Shown piece by piece: positions 48,241 through 60,621 of a DNA stretch of 64,000 bases. Every line of letters starts with the position of its first letter. The stretch's first letter is position 1. A program made the position numbers and the translations under genes. The notes under the pieces are model-generated. The model had not been told where the DNA came from and did no database searches. It was given only the letters and a program-made list of their open reading frames with translations. This DNA comes from Tolypeutes matacus (taxonomy: Eukaryota; Chordata; Mammalia; Cingulata; Chlamyphoridae), in the NCBI GenBank assembly GCA_026826555.1, contig JAKSZT010053881.1:3472210-3536209 (forward strand). Direction: 5' to 3'.

Positions 48241-48735
48241 CTTTTTTTTTTTTTTTAGTTGTGCAGTTGGGCTTGAGGCTTTGCAAAGAGCCTCTCATGA
48301 CGGTAAAGCAAGCTGGAGGATGCCGAGGTGCCTTTCCCGGGTCACCAGTGCTCATGAGGAGGCACGGGGTGGGGAGCCTGGGCGGTATCAGGCTCAGCGG
48401 CAACTCGGTGGGACCAAGCCGGCTGCTTGGGCCTGGAGGGGGCTGCAGCAGGAGGAAACAATATTGTCATCCCATTGCCTCCTGAAACACTCCTTCCACC
48501 ATCCTGCCTGCCGAAAACGGGACTCAGACCTGGCTCGGTGCCACAGCTGGACCCCAAAAGTGTCAGGGAGTAAATGGCCCACTTTGGGATGGCCTCTTCT
48601 GCCACCTGTGGCCTTTCCAATCACCACAGACATTTTTCTATTAAGGGTGGGGAGTGGGGCTGGTGAGGGGTGGCCTTGGGGGGCCAAGCCCCGGGCTCCA
48701 GGGTGACACACACAGACACCGCCTCGGGGCCACTG
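48241..48735 (-). other. G+C-rich island with antisense poly(A) (retrocopy candidate)
   Basis: About 480 bases much richer in G+C than anything nearby, starting on the left with 18 T. Read on the minus strand it is a G+C-rich sequence ending in poly(A), as a retrocopy of a transcript end would be. A 121-codon open frame (48759-48394) has no domain I recognise. No AATAAA and no TSD were found, so the origin is open. Confidence 0.45.
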
Positions 48736-48739
48736 AGGA

Positions 48740-48870
48740 ACAGCAATTAGTTTCTCCACATATTTGATTCCTCATTTATAGGTTAGCGATAATAATGTGC
48801 CTGCAGCACTGAGTTCCCAAAGAAATTAAAAAGAGAATGTTTATGAAGCACTTGAATGAGAACCTAGCAC
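48740..48870 (+). mobile_element. MIR remnant
   Basis: 'gattcctcatttataggtta' 'gcgataataatgtgcctgca' ... 'tatgaagcacttgaatgaga'. Confidence 0.6.
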
Positions 48871-50281
48871 ACCAAACAAAATTGTCAGCAATTTTCACTA
48901 CTCTTACTGTTGTTTGAATTGAGGTCACACTTCTTGAGGCTGTAGGTTTTCAGTTGGATTTATAGAACAAGGATGGCTTGGGAGTAGGGAGTGGGGGGTG
49001 GGGAGAGGTGTGGAAAAAACATGAAATCCACTTATTAAAAATATTTGAACAGAAAAAGACTGAAAGGAAGGAAAGTAAGACGATAAGTGTGATTGAGCCT
49101 GCCACTATGAAAGGCCAGATGGTTTTCTTTCTTTCTATTTGTTTGCATTTTCCCAATATTCTATCATGAGTGTTACTTTTGTAATGGAAAAATTATTTGT
49201 AGTTTTTAAAAAATTAATGGTGATATGTTGAAGATTTTCTCTTTGAAACTGAAAACAAGCCAAGGATGCTTACTCTCATTACTTCTACTCAGCATTGTAT
49301 TGGAGATCCTAGGTAGCACAGTAAGGCAATAAAGCAAAAAGAAGGATAAAGATTAGAAAGAAAGAAACAAAAGTGCTATTGTTGTCTAAAGTTTAGATAT
49401 TATAGTGTATCTGGAAAATACAAAATATCTACAAATAAATTTTTAAAATAAGGAAATTTAGTAAGATTGCTGAAAATCATATACAAAATTAATTACAGCT
49501 GTATTTCTATATATCAGTACAAGCAATTAGAAAATGAAAAACTTTCAAACTTTATAATTTATAATACTATGAAAAAATATCAAGAATATACATGTATCCA
49601 TTACATTTAATTGATAAATGTATATATTTATTCATCTGTGTTTACTTTTTAGTTTTTAATTGTTTATGTTTTCAATTATTAAATGTACAAAATAAAGTTA
49701 AAAAAAATAAAAAAATAAAAGAATATACCTAGGAATAAATATAACAAAAGATGTTTAAGATACCTAAAGGAAATATTATTTAATTTTTTAAAAAATTTTA
49801 TGACATTAAATAAGACCTAATAAATGGAATGGAATGACATTCCAGATGCATGGATAGGATGACTAAATATTGTATACATGTCAATTCTTTCCAAATTAGT
49901 TTATAAATTCACCCCATAAAATCCAACAGTTTTTTTTTTAACTTGACATGCTGACTTTAAATTCATAGTGAACTGCAATGAAATAAGAATAGCCAGGATA
50001 CAGTTGAAGAAGCATAAGGTAGAATAAACTTATCTACCTGATATTGAGATTAATTATAAACTTATATCAATTAAGATTGTGAGGTATTGGAGCAGAAATA
50101 GACAGACTTACAAAACAGAATAGTTTAGAAATCATACTCATATGGACACTTAGTATATGTCAGAGGTGACACTTAGTATATGTCAGTGGGAAAAAAATGG
50201 TTTTTCAAGAAATGAATAAATGATGACTGAGACATGGGGGAAAATAAAATTGATACGTACTTCATACCATACATAAAAACA

Positions 50282-50497
50282 GGGGAGCAGATGTGGCTCA
50301 AGCAGTTGAGCACCTGCTTCCCACATGGGAGGTCCCGGTTTGATCCCTGGTGCCTTCTAAAAATAAGAAACACACAACAAGCAAGCAAATGAAAAAATCA
50401 GCTCAGGGGAGCTGATACATCAGTGGTTGCGCGCCAGCTTCCATCATATGAGGTCCAGGGTTCAATCCCCAGCCCCAGTACCTTAAAAAAAAAAAAA
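50282..50497 (+). mobile_element. DAS SINE, dimeric form
   Basis: Two heads: GGGGAGCAGATGTGGCTCAA at 50283 and a second at about 50404, linker 'acacacaacaagcaagcaaa', then poly(A). The TSD is not clear. Confidence 0.9.
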
Positions 50498-50582
50498 TGC
50501 AAGTTTCTTAAAGACCTAATTTTAATGACAAAACTATAAATCTTTTAAAAGATTATATCAAAGAGTATCTTCATGACTTCCA

Positions 50583-50955
50583 TGTGGTAGGGACACCTAA
50601 AATGGTGTCCCCAAGCGGCTAAAATGGCTGCCAAGTGCTACGTGACTCCCGGCATGAACCTGAAAAGACTTCTTTCAGTCAATCCTCAATGTCCAATCAT
50701 AACCTTTTCTAAAAATCTTCTTTTTTGCCAGTTACTATGTACGTCACCCCTCTTCCTCCAATCATGTCCTTAACTCACTTCCCTTATCAGAACCTATATA
50801 AACAACAAACCTTCCTGTAATAAATTAGACCTGCGTACTTACCTCGACTCCGCGGTGGTCTTTCCTCCGTGCGCCCTCCACGCCGTCTGGGCCCCCGAAC
50901 GCTGGTTGCCGCTCAGCGTTCCCCTTCCGCCAACAAGTGGTTCGGAACAACCACA
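50583..50955 (+). mobile_element. Retroviral solo LTR with 6 bp TSD
   Basis: 373 bp with matching inverted ends TGTGGT...ACCACA and an exact 6 bp duplication CTTCCA at 50577-50582 and 50956-50961. It has a TATATAAA at 50795-50802, an AATAAA at 50819-50824 and a CpG-containing right part. No internal genes, primer-binding site or second LTR are present, so it is a recombined remnant. A 6 bp duplication is typical of class II (betaretrovirus-like) elements, but the family is not established. Confidence 0.93.
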
Positions 50956-50976
50956 CTTCCAGATAGAAGAGGATTT

Positions 50977-51140
50977 TTTTTTTTTTTTTTTTAAAGATTT
51001 TATTTATTTATTCATTTATCCCCCCCTTGCTGCCTGTGCTTGCTGGGTCAGCCAACCACGCCATGCGGGCGGGCTTGCCTTCACCAGGAGGCCCCATATG
51101 GTAAACGGGAGCCCTACTGATTGAGCCACAGCTGCTTCCC
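50977..51140 (-). mobile_element. DAS SINE (long form), antisense, with TSD
   Basis: Poly(T), 'atttatccccccctt', 'ctgggtcagccaaccacgcc', then the antisense head ending 'gattgagccacagctgcttc'. The TSD AAGAGGATTT is at 50967-50976 and 51141-51150. Confidence 0.96.
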
Positions 51141-52200
51141 AAGAGGATTTCTTAAAGAAGATACAAAATGCATAACATAATGAAAAAATGAATGAATCTA
51201 ACTTCGGAAAAATCAAGAGCTTTTGTCCATCAAAAGACACCATAAAAATGTGTGAAAGACAGGTCACAAAGTGGGGGAAAATTTTATAAACACATAAAAA
51301 CAAAAAGTTTAGTATCCTTCAAATCAATAAGAAAAGACAGACAATAGGAAAAAAATGCACAAAATATGTAATAGGTGCTCTTATGTATACTTATTATGTA
51401 TACATAAGAGGGTATACAAAGGCTAATTAACATATAAACTTATTTGTAACCAGGGAGATGCAAATTAAAGTCTCAAGATAATACTATACTTCCACCAGAT
51501 TAGCAAAAATGTTAAAATGTGAAAATATCAAGTGCTGAGAAGAATGTAAAGCTAGAGAAACTCTCATACACTGCTAGGGGGTGTACAAATTTGATCATGC
51601 ACATTAGAAATGTTTGGCAAAACACCTTTATTTAGTAAATTTGAAGAAACATAAACCCCAAGATCCAGTACCACATCTCCGTTTGAACCAGTATATCTAT
51701 ACAAGAATTTTCATTGCAGCATTATTTGTAATAGAAAAAAATATTTGAACAATCTAAATACCCTTCGATCAAAGAATGGATCAGTAAACTATGGAGTATT
51801 TATGCAATGGAATATTATACAGCAATGAAAATGCATAAACCACAGATACACGCTACGATATAGAAGAATCTTTCAAATATAATGTTGAGTGAAGAAAAGC
51901 AATACAGAAAAGAATACACATGATTATATTAAATAGACTTCACAAAAAGGCAAAATAAACTGCTTAGGGATACATGCGAGATGGTAACAAAGACAAGGAA
52001 GTGATTACCAGAAGAATCAGAAAAGTGATTGCCCTTAGTGGGGAGGAAAAGGGCTGTGATCAGGATAGGGCATCCAGAGGGTTCTGGGATGCTCGCAGTG
52101 ATCTGTTTCTTGTCTTGGCTGGTGGTTACATGGCAGTTTACTTTATTACTTTTTGTTAAACTTTGAATAAATGTTTTACACAGTTTCTGAATATATAAAA

Positions 52201-52844
52201 CATAATTATTAAAAGGTATTAAAAATACCTCTTTCTAATTTTTATATACATTATATACATTTTTATATAAAATGTATAAAGAGAATCATCAAAATGAAGA
52301 AATTTTTGGTACAAACTTTTTCTAAATTATACTTTGCTACCAAAACACTAATATACAATCTTTGTTTCATTTATATTTAACAAGTTATTGTATAAAATAA
52401 TAAATTCTATCCATGTTCTGACTTGTATGATGTATATGGCTGTCATTCTGAGAATTTCCATCTGTAAGATATCAAAGTAACTTTAGGGATTTAAGCAATT
52501 CACCTCTCATTTAGAAAAGACATTTCACACCCTAGGAATTTCAGTGAAACATACAGAATAGTTAGAATTGAGTCATAAACAGATAATATCTTAATGTTCA
52601 AATCCTAATAATTTAAAAATAAAGAAAAGGGGCATTCATTCTTCAAGTGGTGATGAGAAATTACATACCAGGAGGGAGAATTCTAAAGAAAAATAAGTTA
52701 CTTAGCCTATAAATCATTTAAAATTTATTGTTAATTATGAAAGCCTCTAAGGGTCAGAATATAGTTCATCTATTCTCATCTACATGCCACTATACTGAGA
52801 AATGATTTATAGAGCTTTAGCAGTCACTGAGAAGACTAAGATTT
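52201..52844. other. Intergenic, nothing identified
   Basis: A+T-rich, no open frame and no recognised repeat. Confidence 0.45.
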
Positions 52845-55300
52845 CTACACAGTAAGAAAAAAGGAATAAAATACATAAAAATTGGAAAGATACAAAACTG
52901 TAACTATTTGCAGATGACATAGAAAATCCAGTTGAATCAACAAACAACTAACACAAATGTGAGGGTTCTACAAAGTTACCAGCATGAGATCAAATTATAA
53001 AAATAAAGAGTATTCCTCTATACTATCAATAACCTATCGAAAAGTAGAATCTTAAATAATGTACCATTTACAATAGCAACAAAAACTATAAGGTATCTAG
53101 AAATTTACCTGAAAAAGAAGGGGCAGGACATTTTTGGAAAGAAATTTTATTAAAGAAGGATTCAAACAGAGTTATGCCAGGTTCATATGATAATTATCTC
53201 CAAAATAATCTACAAATTCAATGCGATTTTATGGTAGCCATCCTCCAAGATGGCCCATGGTGTAGTCCCCTCTCTTAAATCTATAGATTTTCAGATTGAG
53301 ATTAACTGTATTGGAAGAACTGTACTTAAGGATCCACACCCTAGGAGCCTCATCTACCCCTGGACCTAATTTAATAATAAAATGAGATTCTGGATTTCAA
53401 GCTGATTCTGTAATAGGATGAGGCTTTTATGAGCCTTGGCAGGAGGGTGAGTATATTTTGCATGTGAGAGAGACATTAGTTACGGGAGGCCAGAAGATTG
53501 CCTGAAGTAGCCAGCTTCCAAAATTGTCTTGGGTAGTCTCTCCGCCACACATTAAAGAAAGCTGACTTGTGTAATCAATAGGATATTTCAGGAATGTTGG
53601 AATGTGACTTCTGAAGGTAGGTCATAAATGATATTGCAGTTTCCACTTTGCTATTTCCTGGATCACTTGCTCCAGGGAAAGCAAGTAATACTCTAGCCGC
53701 CTTATGGAGAGGTCTGTATGGCAAGGAACTGATGCTGCCATCTGCTAGAACAACTTGCCATTCCAACTTAGAAGACATCCTCCGGCCCCAGGCAAGCCTT
53801 CAGATTACTTTGACCACAACTGACATCTTGACTGCACCCTCACAAGAGACCCCAAGCCATCCAGCTGAGCTGCTCCTGAATTCCTGACCTAAAAAAGCTA
53901 TGAGATAATAAAAGTTTATCATTGTTATAAGCCACTAAGTTATGAGGTATTTTTAAAGCAATAGATTAGTAATTCAGATTTCAATAAAAATTCCAGAAGA
54001 CGTCTTTTAGGAACACAATAAGCACATTATCCAAATTATGTGAAATAATAAATATTTGTGGAAAACTAGCATAATTTTGAAAAAGGAGTAAAATCGAAGA
54101 ATTCCTTTCCAGATATTACTACAATGGACAAAGTAATAAATATAGTGTTTAAGTGCACAGAAATTTTAAAAATACGTAATGGAACTGAATAGAAAAAGAA
54201 AGATGGCACCATAAATCAAAAGAGAAAAGATAGAGTACTTAGCAGATAGTGTTATGAAAACTAGCTTAGTACATACTGAAGAATAAAGCTGGATCCCTAT
54301 TCTGTTCCATATATGCAAATGAACACCATTTGGATTAAGGCCTTAAATTTAACAGTCAATTTTTAGAAAGCTAATAGAAGAAAATGAAGAAAAATCTCTG
54401 GGTAGTCTGCAAGGACTTCTTAAGTAAGAACTAAAAGCACAAAACATAATGTAAGGCAAAAAAAAAAAAGGAGGGGTAGGTTTAATTACATCAAAATTGA
54501 GGATTTCTGGTCACAAAGAATATCAGATGCTAAATTAATTGTTGACAGACCAGAGAAAATATTTAAAATGTTTGAAAACTGCTAAAGAGTTAACATCTAG
54601 AATGTATAACACCTGAAAATTAACATGATAAAGGAAATGTTAATAGAAAAACAAGCAAAAGACATGAATAGGCAAATGATTTAAAGGAAAGTCCAAGGGC
54701 AAATAAGAGTAGAAATCAGAGAAATATACTAGTAATCAGAGAAATGCCAGTTGCAACAAAATTGAGATATCTGATATCCATCAGATTGACAAAAACTAAA
54801 AATCAGACAATATCAATTGTAGGTGAGAACATGGAAAAATAAGGATTCTCATCCTCTGCTACCAGGAGCGTAACTGAAGCAGCATTATGGAAAACAATCT
54901 AACGGTATTAAATGAAGTTGATATATGTGTACCCCATGCACCCACAATCATACAGCTAGATATATGTACCAAAGAAACCAGCACACAGATGAAAAGACAA
55001 CTTACATGGGTCATTTTGTTGTTGAAAGAAGTTGTAAAGCAACTTTAGGTGTCCATCTCTAGGGGAATATACAAGTAAATCAGTGGATGCATAGTCTGAA
55101 ATAATGTGCTACAGTATGAAAGTATAAACTAGATGCATATACAGCAACAAAATAGGTCTTAAAAATACAGTGATGACAGAAACAAAATAGACACACACAA
55201 TGACACTTTATTCTACCAAGATATTTAGCATCACATTAAAGTAAAAACCTTTGGGGGTAAGAGAAATGGACTAGGTTTGTGGATAGTAAAAATTAAAAAA
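52845..55300 (+). mobile_element. L1 ORF2 fragment, sense, split by an LTR
   Basis: 'ctatttgcagatgacataga' (RT-region text), 'catttacaatagcaacaaaa', then after the LTR 'caataaaaattccagaagac', 'atcagagaaatgccagttgc' and onward to about 55300. Many stops. Confidence 0.8.
53230..53976 (+). mobile_element. LTR (ERVL/MaLR-like), sense, with 5 bp TSD
   Basis: Ends TATGGTAGCC...GTAATTCA. GATTT is duplicated at 53225-53229 and 53977-53981, and removing the element rejoins the L1 text on both sides. The right part 'gcaccctcacaagagacccc', 'cctgacctaaaaaagctatg', 'agataataaaagtttatc' resembles ERVL-class LTR 3' ends. Confidence 0.8.
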
Positions 55301-55984
55301 AATAAATGATACAATAGAGGGGCCTTATATAGACCAATTATGATAGTATATCATCAACTGAGAATTATTAATCCAGTTCTACATCTGACTTCCAAATGAA
55401 ACAAATAAAAACTTAAAAAAAGGAAAAACCTACATACACGCATACACACACAATAACAAAAAGAAACTCTACCAATCTATCACCATACTAACAGATTAAA
55501 GGAGAAAAATCATATAAGTATCTCAATAGGTGCAGAAAAAACATTTAATATATTCAAATACCTATTCGAGACTTTTTAAAAAAGGAAATCTTAGCAAACT
55601 GAGATTTGATTGGATTGTGCAGGTTCCCACACAATCTTATACCAAGTATCATAATTTATAAGGAAACACTGGAAGCATTCTCACTAAAGTCAGGAAAATG
55701 AAAAATGTCTGCTTGAATTGCTACTAGTCAACATTATGTGGGAGGCCCTAACAAATGGAAAAAGTCAAGATAGTGAATAAAAAGTATAAGTATCATAAAG
55801 TGACTAAATTTTCATTTTTTGAAAAACCATGTAATCGTTTTCATAGAAAATCCTGAGAGATGCAAACAAAAACTGTGAATATGAGAATTTAATATACAAA
55901 ATTCAGTAGTGCTCCCATAAGCAATTCAATCAGAAAAAGCAAATTTTTATAATCCCATTTACAATATGAACAAACTATAAAGTA

Positions 55985-56138
55985 GGGGGGCGGATGTGGC
56001 TCAAATGGTTGGGCGTCCGTCTGCCATATGGAGAGACCTGGGTTCGATCCTCGGACCTCCCTGGTAAAATTAAAAATATATATATATATATATATAAATA
56101 AAAAAAAAAAATTTTTTTTAAAAAAAAAAAAAAAAAAG
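55985..56138 (+). mobile_element. DAS SINE (short form) with TSD
   Basis: GGGGGGCGGATGTGGCTCAA, GGTTCGATCC, then a (TA)n and A-rich tail. The TSD CTATAAAGTA is at 55975-55984 and 56139-56148. Confidence 0.94.
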
Positions 56139-56965
56139 CTATAAAGTACCTAAGAATAAAACCTGACCAAAAATGTAAAAGAATTTTATGGAGGAAAACT
56201 ATAAAATATTATTAAAGAACATGAAAAATAACTGAAAAAATTAAAATATATATCACATTTATGTATAAAGATAATATTAAAAGAGTTTAATTCTTTGAAT
56301 TTGATTACATATAAATTTAAGATTTCTTAATGATAGAATACACATTAAAAGTTTGTGACAAACATAAAGCAGATATTTTCAGACTCAATAAAAAAAGAGT
56401 TGGAAAAATGAAAGAAAATGTCAACAACTCAACAGAAAAATGGACAAAAGACATAAACAGGCAATTCACAGAGAAGGAAAACCTAAAAAATCAATAGCCT
56501 TAGGTAAATAGTCTCAACTCACAAGTAACCATAGAAATGCAGATTTTAAAAAACAGATAGATTTCCAACCCATAATATTATCTATCAAGTTTAGGTGAAA
56601 TATGAGGAAAGAGGGAATTTCTGCTGGAGATAATTTGGTTTTATTTAGCAAAATTCAAAGTATGCACACAATTCACAGGTATATCCCTTAGGGAAACTTA
56701 TATTTGTGCTCCAGGACATTTAAAAAAAAATTCACTTCAGTATGGCTTTTAAGAGTGAATAACTGGAAACAATCTAAGTGTTCAGCAAAAGGGGACTAGA
56801 AAAATGAAATAGGTTATACTCATATGATGGACTACTATACAACAGCTAAAAGAAATAAATTTGCCCTATCTCCATATGCCAAACAGATTTCAAATATACA
56901 ATATAAAGTAAGGAAAATTACAGAAATGATAGTTACAGTCTGAATCTTGCACATAAAATTAGATA

Positions 56966-57327
56966 GGAAAATGGATGTGGCTCAAGTGATTGGGCTCCCG
57001 TCTACCATACAGGAGGTCCAGGATTCGATTCTCGGGGCCTCCTGGTGAAAGGCAAGCTGGCCCAAGCGGAGAACTGGCCCAGCAAGATGACACAACAAAA
57101 AGAGACACAGAGGAGAGACAATAAGAGATGCAGCAAACCACGGAGCTGAGATGGCATAAAAGACTGAGTGCCAATGTCCCATTCAGAAGGTCCCAGGATG
57201 GGTTCTTGGTGCTGCCTAAAGAGAAGACAAGCAGACATAAAAGTACAGAGAGCAGACAATGAGTGCAAAATCAACAAGGGAGGCGGGGGGAGGGGAATAA
57301 ATGCATCTTTAAAAAAAAAAAAAAAAA
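56966..57327 (+). mobile_element. DAS SINE, long/dimeric form
   Basis: The first head (TGGCTCAAGTGATTGGGC; GGATTCGATTC) is followed by 'cagcaagatgacacaacaaa', a second decayed head near 57165-57225 and a poly(A) at 57311-57327. Confidence 0.9.
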
Positions 57328-57680
57328 CATACTATATTAGTTTATAAACAAAGACATAAATCTTTTAAAAAATTTAAAAAAATACTATATTAGTTTATAA
57401 ACAAAGATATATAATATTTTTTATAAATTGGGCAAGAGACATTAAACTCATCATACAGGAAGCTTATAAGAAGCTAGAAAGGGGAATGGGACTGGGAGTG
57501 TTAGGTTAACTCCCTAGGGCTTAAGCTTAAAGAGCTTTAATAAAAACTGAGATATAACAAAAACTTAACAGTTACTAATTCTATATGGGGAGGGGAATAC
57601 GTTATTATACTATATTGTATTTTCCTGGATACTTAAATTTCTTAAAATATAAAAAAATTCTATTTTTCTTCATTAAATAA

Positions 57681-58339
57681 TTTTACAAAATTTTTAAAAT
57701 ATTTAAATCAGGGACAATAGTTGGTGTATCCACATATCTTAATGAAGCTGTGGATATATATAGGGTATGCTATACACTAAAAATGTGAGACATAGTCTCT
57801 ATGAACCTAACCAATGCTTACTTGGTAGGCAAAGGAAACTGCAGGTGCTCAAAGTGTGATATGGTTTGGACTATACTTTTAGGAATATTCATCTTGCAAA
57901 CTTGTGTAAAGTAGATTGAAATGAAGAGGCTATTCTGGAGGCTATTAAAGGAGTCTAGAATTAATGATAGTTTTAAAATATATTAATATTAATAAACGTT
58001 AAGTGGTAAACATTAAAAGAAGAAAGTGAATTTCATTTCTCTCTCTCCACCTCCCTTACTATCATACCCAAGGATCAAAGATACTTTTAAAATGTTAATT
58101 GAATAGAAGACATGATTTTCATTCTTAGTTGTCTAATGGAAATATTCTCATTAATTTTGAAAGTAAAATAATTAGTCTTTTTATATATGACCATAAATAA
58201 ATTTTAAGTCATTCAAGTATGAACATGACATTGCTATTTTGTTCATTCATCTATCATGACCAAAATATGAGGGTTTTTACTCATAGTATCCACAAAAATT
58301 AAAATTCTTTGCTCTCAGACTGAGACATTTATAATAAAA
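57681..58339. other. Intergenic, nothing identified
   Basis: A+T-rich, no open frame and no recognised repeat. Confidence 0.45.
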
Positions 58340-58600
58340 AGAATTAAAACTATGATATACTGAACAATGATTTACTACATTCCAGTCACTGTGGTAAATA
58401 TATTACATATATTATATTTTTTAATCTTTATTACAGCAATGCAAAATAGGTACTATATTATATCTCCAATTAAAGGATGAGAGAACTGAGGCTCAGAAAT
58501 GTGAAACTACTTGTCCGAGGTAAGACTAAAGCTAATAAATGATATGTTAAGACTCAAACCAAATCCTATGACTTTCCACAATCTCTTAATCTGTGCTACT
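58340..58600 (+). mobile_element. MIR remnant
   Basis: 'ctacattccagtcactgtgg', 'gagagaactgaggctcagaa', 'gactcaaaccaaatcctatg'. Confidence 0.7.
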
Positions 58601-58759
58601 AAACAACACCACTTATTCAGCTATCTCATAAACAAAATCCTGAGTTCCAAGTGGCAATGAAAATTGACAATTCTCCCATTATTAAAACACCTTTAATTGT
58701 TTTTTCAGTAATTGATGCATTGTGTGACCTATTTTAGGGATCTTTTATAGTTTCTAAGA

Positions 58760-58975
58760 ATAGCTACTTAACCTCTTTAAACTCCAGTTTTTGAAATGGG
58801 TTAATAATACTATTTATCTCACAGGACTGTTTTATAAATTAATTGAGATGTTTTAATTTGCATTAATTATTTTAGTTAATTGAGACTAAATGAGATAAAA
58901 CATAAAGCATTTAGCAAAATGTCTAGCATGTAATTAGTGCTCAATAAATATTAGTAGCTATTATTGTATTATATT
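58760..58975 (+). mobile_element. MIR remnant
   Basis: 'cttaacctctttaaactcca', 'tatctcacaggactgtttta', 'agtgctcaataaatattagt'. Confidence 0.7.
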
Positions 58976-59329
58976 TCATAAGCATTTTATTACTGATAAA
59001 GATTTCAATTCTTCTATTGAAAATCTCTATAACCTTCTACAGCACAAGAAAATTACAATCATGGAGCATTCACAATCAAAAGTATCTACAAAAATATTAT
59101 CTTCCTTCATTAAATTAACAATATAGGAATTCAACTGAATACAGGAATCATACATGGTAGTTGATTTTACAGCAATTAATTCTTTTAGGTTAGCCTGACA
59201 TCTAGTGGAATGACTAGTCATTCAAAAGTTTTAAAATATACTCTTTTTAAAAGCTACAAGCATTCCTTTAAATAAAAGACCAATATCTCACATAAATATT
59301 TAAAATTAAAAAGGAAAAACCAACTTTTT

Positions 59330-60490
59330 TAGTATTTTTTATGTGCCAGGCACTATACTAAATGCTTCCACAGTAACTTATCTCTTTTATTCATTTGTTC
59401 AAAATAAGTATTTAGTGCCTGCTATGTGCTAGGCCCTTATCAAAAAGAATTTTTTTAAAAAGCAAATATGATCCCTGTTCTTTTGGAGTTTATAGACTAG
59501 GAGGGATAAGCAGCTATTAAGCAAATCATTATATAAATGAATATAATTATAAGTTGTGTTTTGAGTTATGAAGGCTTTTATGAGAATCCTTAATTTAGTA
59601 GAGAGTTTAGGAAATGCCTTTCTAAGGAAGTGACATATGAACCAAGTTCTAAGAATGAATAGCAGTTCCTCAAATTTCTATTAGGCAGATAGAATAGCAT
59701 GGGTAGAGGTCCTGAGGTGGAAAAGTTTTGTTGCCTAGAGAACTTAAAGAAGGGCAGTGTGGCTAGCATTGTGATAAGGGAGACAGTAGTACCAGATGAG
59801 TTTAGGGAGGTCGTTGGGGGCCAGCTCACACAGGTTTATATGAAAGAGTAGGCCATATTAAAAATTCAGGATTTTATCATTTTATCCTAAGTCCATTTGA
59901 GTACGAAATATATGATAAAATATATGGTTTTAAAAGAAAAAAAAAAGTATAATAAAAAAAAAAAAAAAAGAGAGAGAAATGGGTATGTCAGCATAGTTCA
60001 TCTTTGTATAGTCAGGAATTAAAAATAATACCCAGGATAGGTAAATATTCTAAAAATATTTATCTACTAATTAACTGAGAAGGGATGTATGAGTGGATGA
60101 ATAAACTACTTAAATATCTATTCAAAAAAAAAAAAAAAAAAAAAAAAAAGAACAGTCTAACTCCATGGGAAAATGAAATGGAAGGGAATGACTGTGATTG
60201 TGGGGGAAACAATTTAGGGCCAAACGGGAGAATATTTCAACAGTCCAAAAAATAGATGGTTTTGGTGCAGAATATGGTAGTTACTGTCAAGATGTATTTT
60301 GAAAGTAGATCAGATCTTGGTGATAAAATTGAAATTTGGGAGAGAGTTAGGAGTGAGGGCCAAGAAAGCATCAAAATGACTCCCGGATTTCTATCTTGAA
60401 CAACTGAGTGAATGGAGGTTAGTGGAGTGAGAAAGAGTGGAGAAAGAACAGATTTGAGTATAAGACCAAGACTTTAGTATCAAAAGATAA
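59330..60490 (-). mobile_element. L2, antisense, interrupted by A-rich insertion
   Basis: 'atgtgccaggcactatacta', 'cctgttcttttggagtttat', 'ctttctaaggaagtgacata', 'gagtgagggccaagaaag', 'atgactcccggatttctatc' follow antisense L2 order. About 59930-60153 does not fit L2 and ends in about 26 A, so a poly(A)-tailed sequence is inserted there. Confidence 0.7.
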
Positions 60491-60621
60491 CTCAAAGACA
60501 TTTAGTCATTTGTCTGCAAACAAGTATTTTTATACACAGAGGAATAGTCATAAGTCTCTTGTCATGAAACAAGGGCAAAAACAACATTTATAAGAGAAAA
60601 GGGAGATAAAAAAACTGCAGA

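Larger units (their letters stand above)
49230..52200 (+). mobile_element. L1 ORF2 3' part and 3' end, sense, with three insertions
   Basis: Sense L1 text: 'catgcttactctcattact'-like at 49265, 'tatttctatatatcagtaca', 'caagagcttttgtccatcaa' (51216), 'tgcaatggaatattatacag' (51803), and the end near 52190. Interrupted by a SINE (50282-50497), a solo LTR (50583-50955) and a SINE (50977-51140). Confidence 0.85.
55470..57680 (+). mobile_element. L1 ORF2/3' fragment, sense, with two SINEs
   Basis: 'caatctatcaccatactaac', 'catataagtatctcaatagg', 'gtgggaggccctaac', 'gaaaatgtcaacaactcaac', and the 3' part to about 57680. Interrupted at 55985-56138 and 56966-57327. Confidence 0.75.

Noticed and set aside
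48236..48759. Open frames of 92-156 codons on both strands
   Set aside because: G+C-rich sequence has few stops by chance. All frames lack recognisable domains and contradict each other.
51016..51303. 95-codon minus-strand open frame ending in a basic/Gln-Ala-rich stretch
   Set aside because: The C-terminal part is translated SINE tail and the rest is L1.
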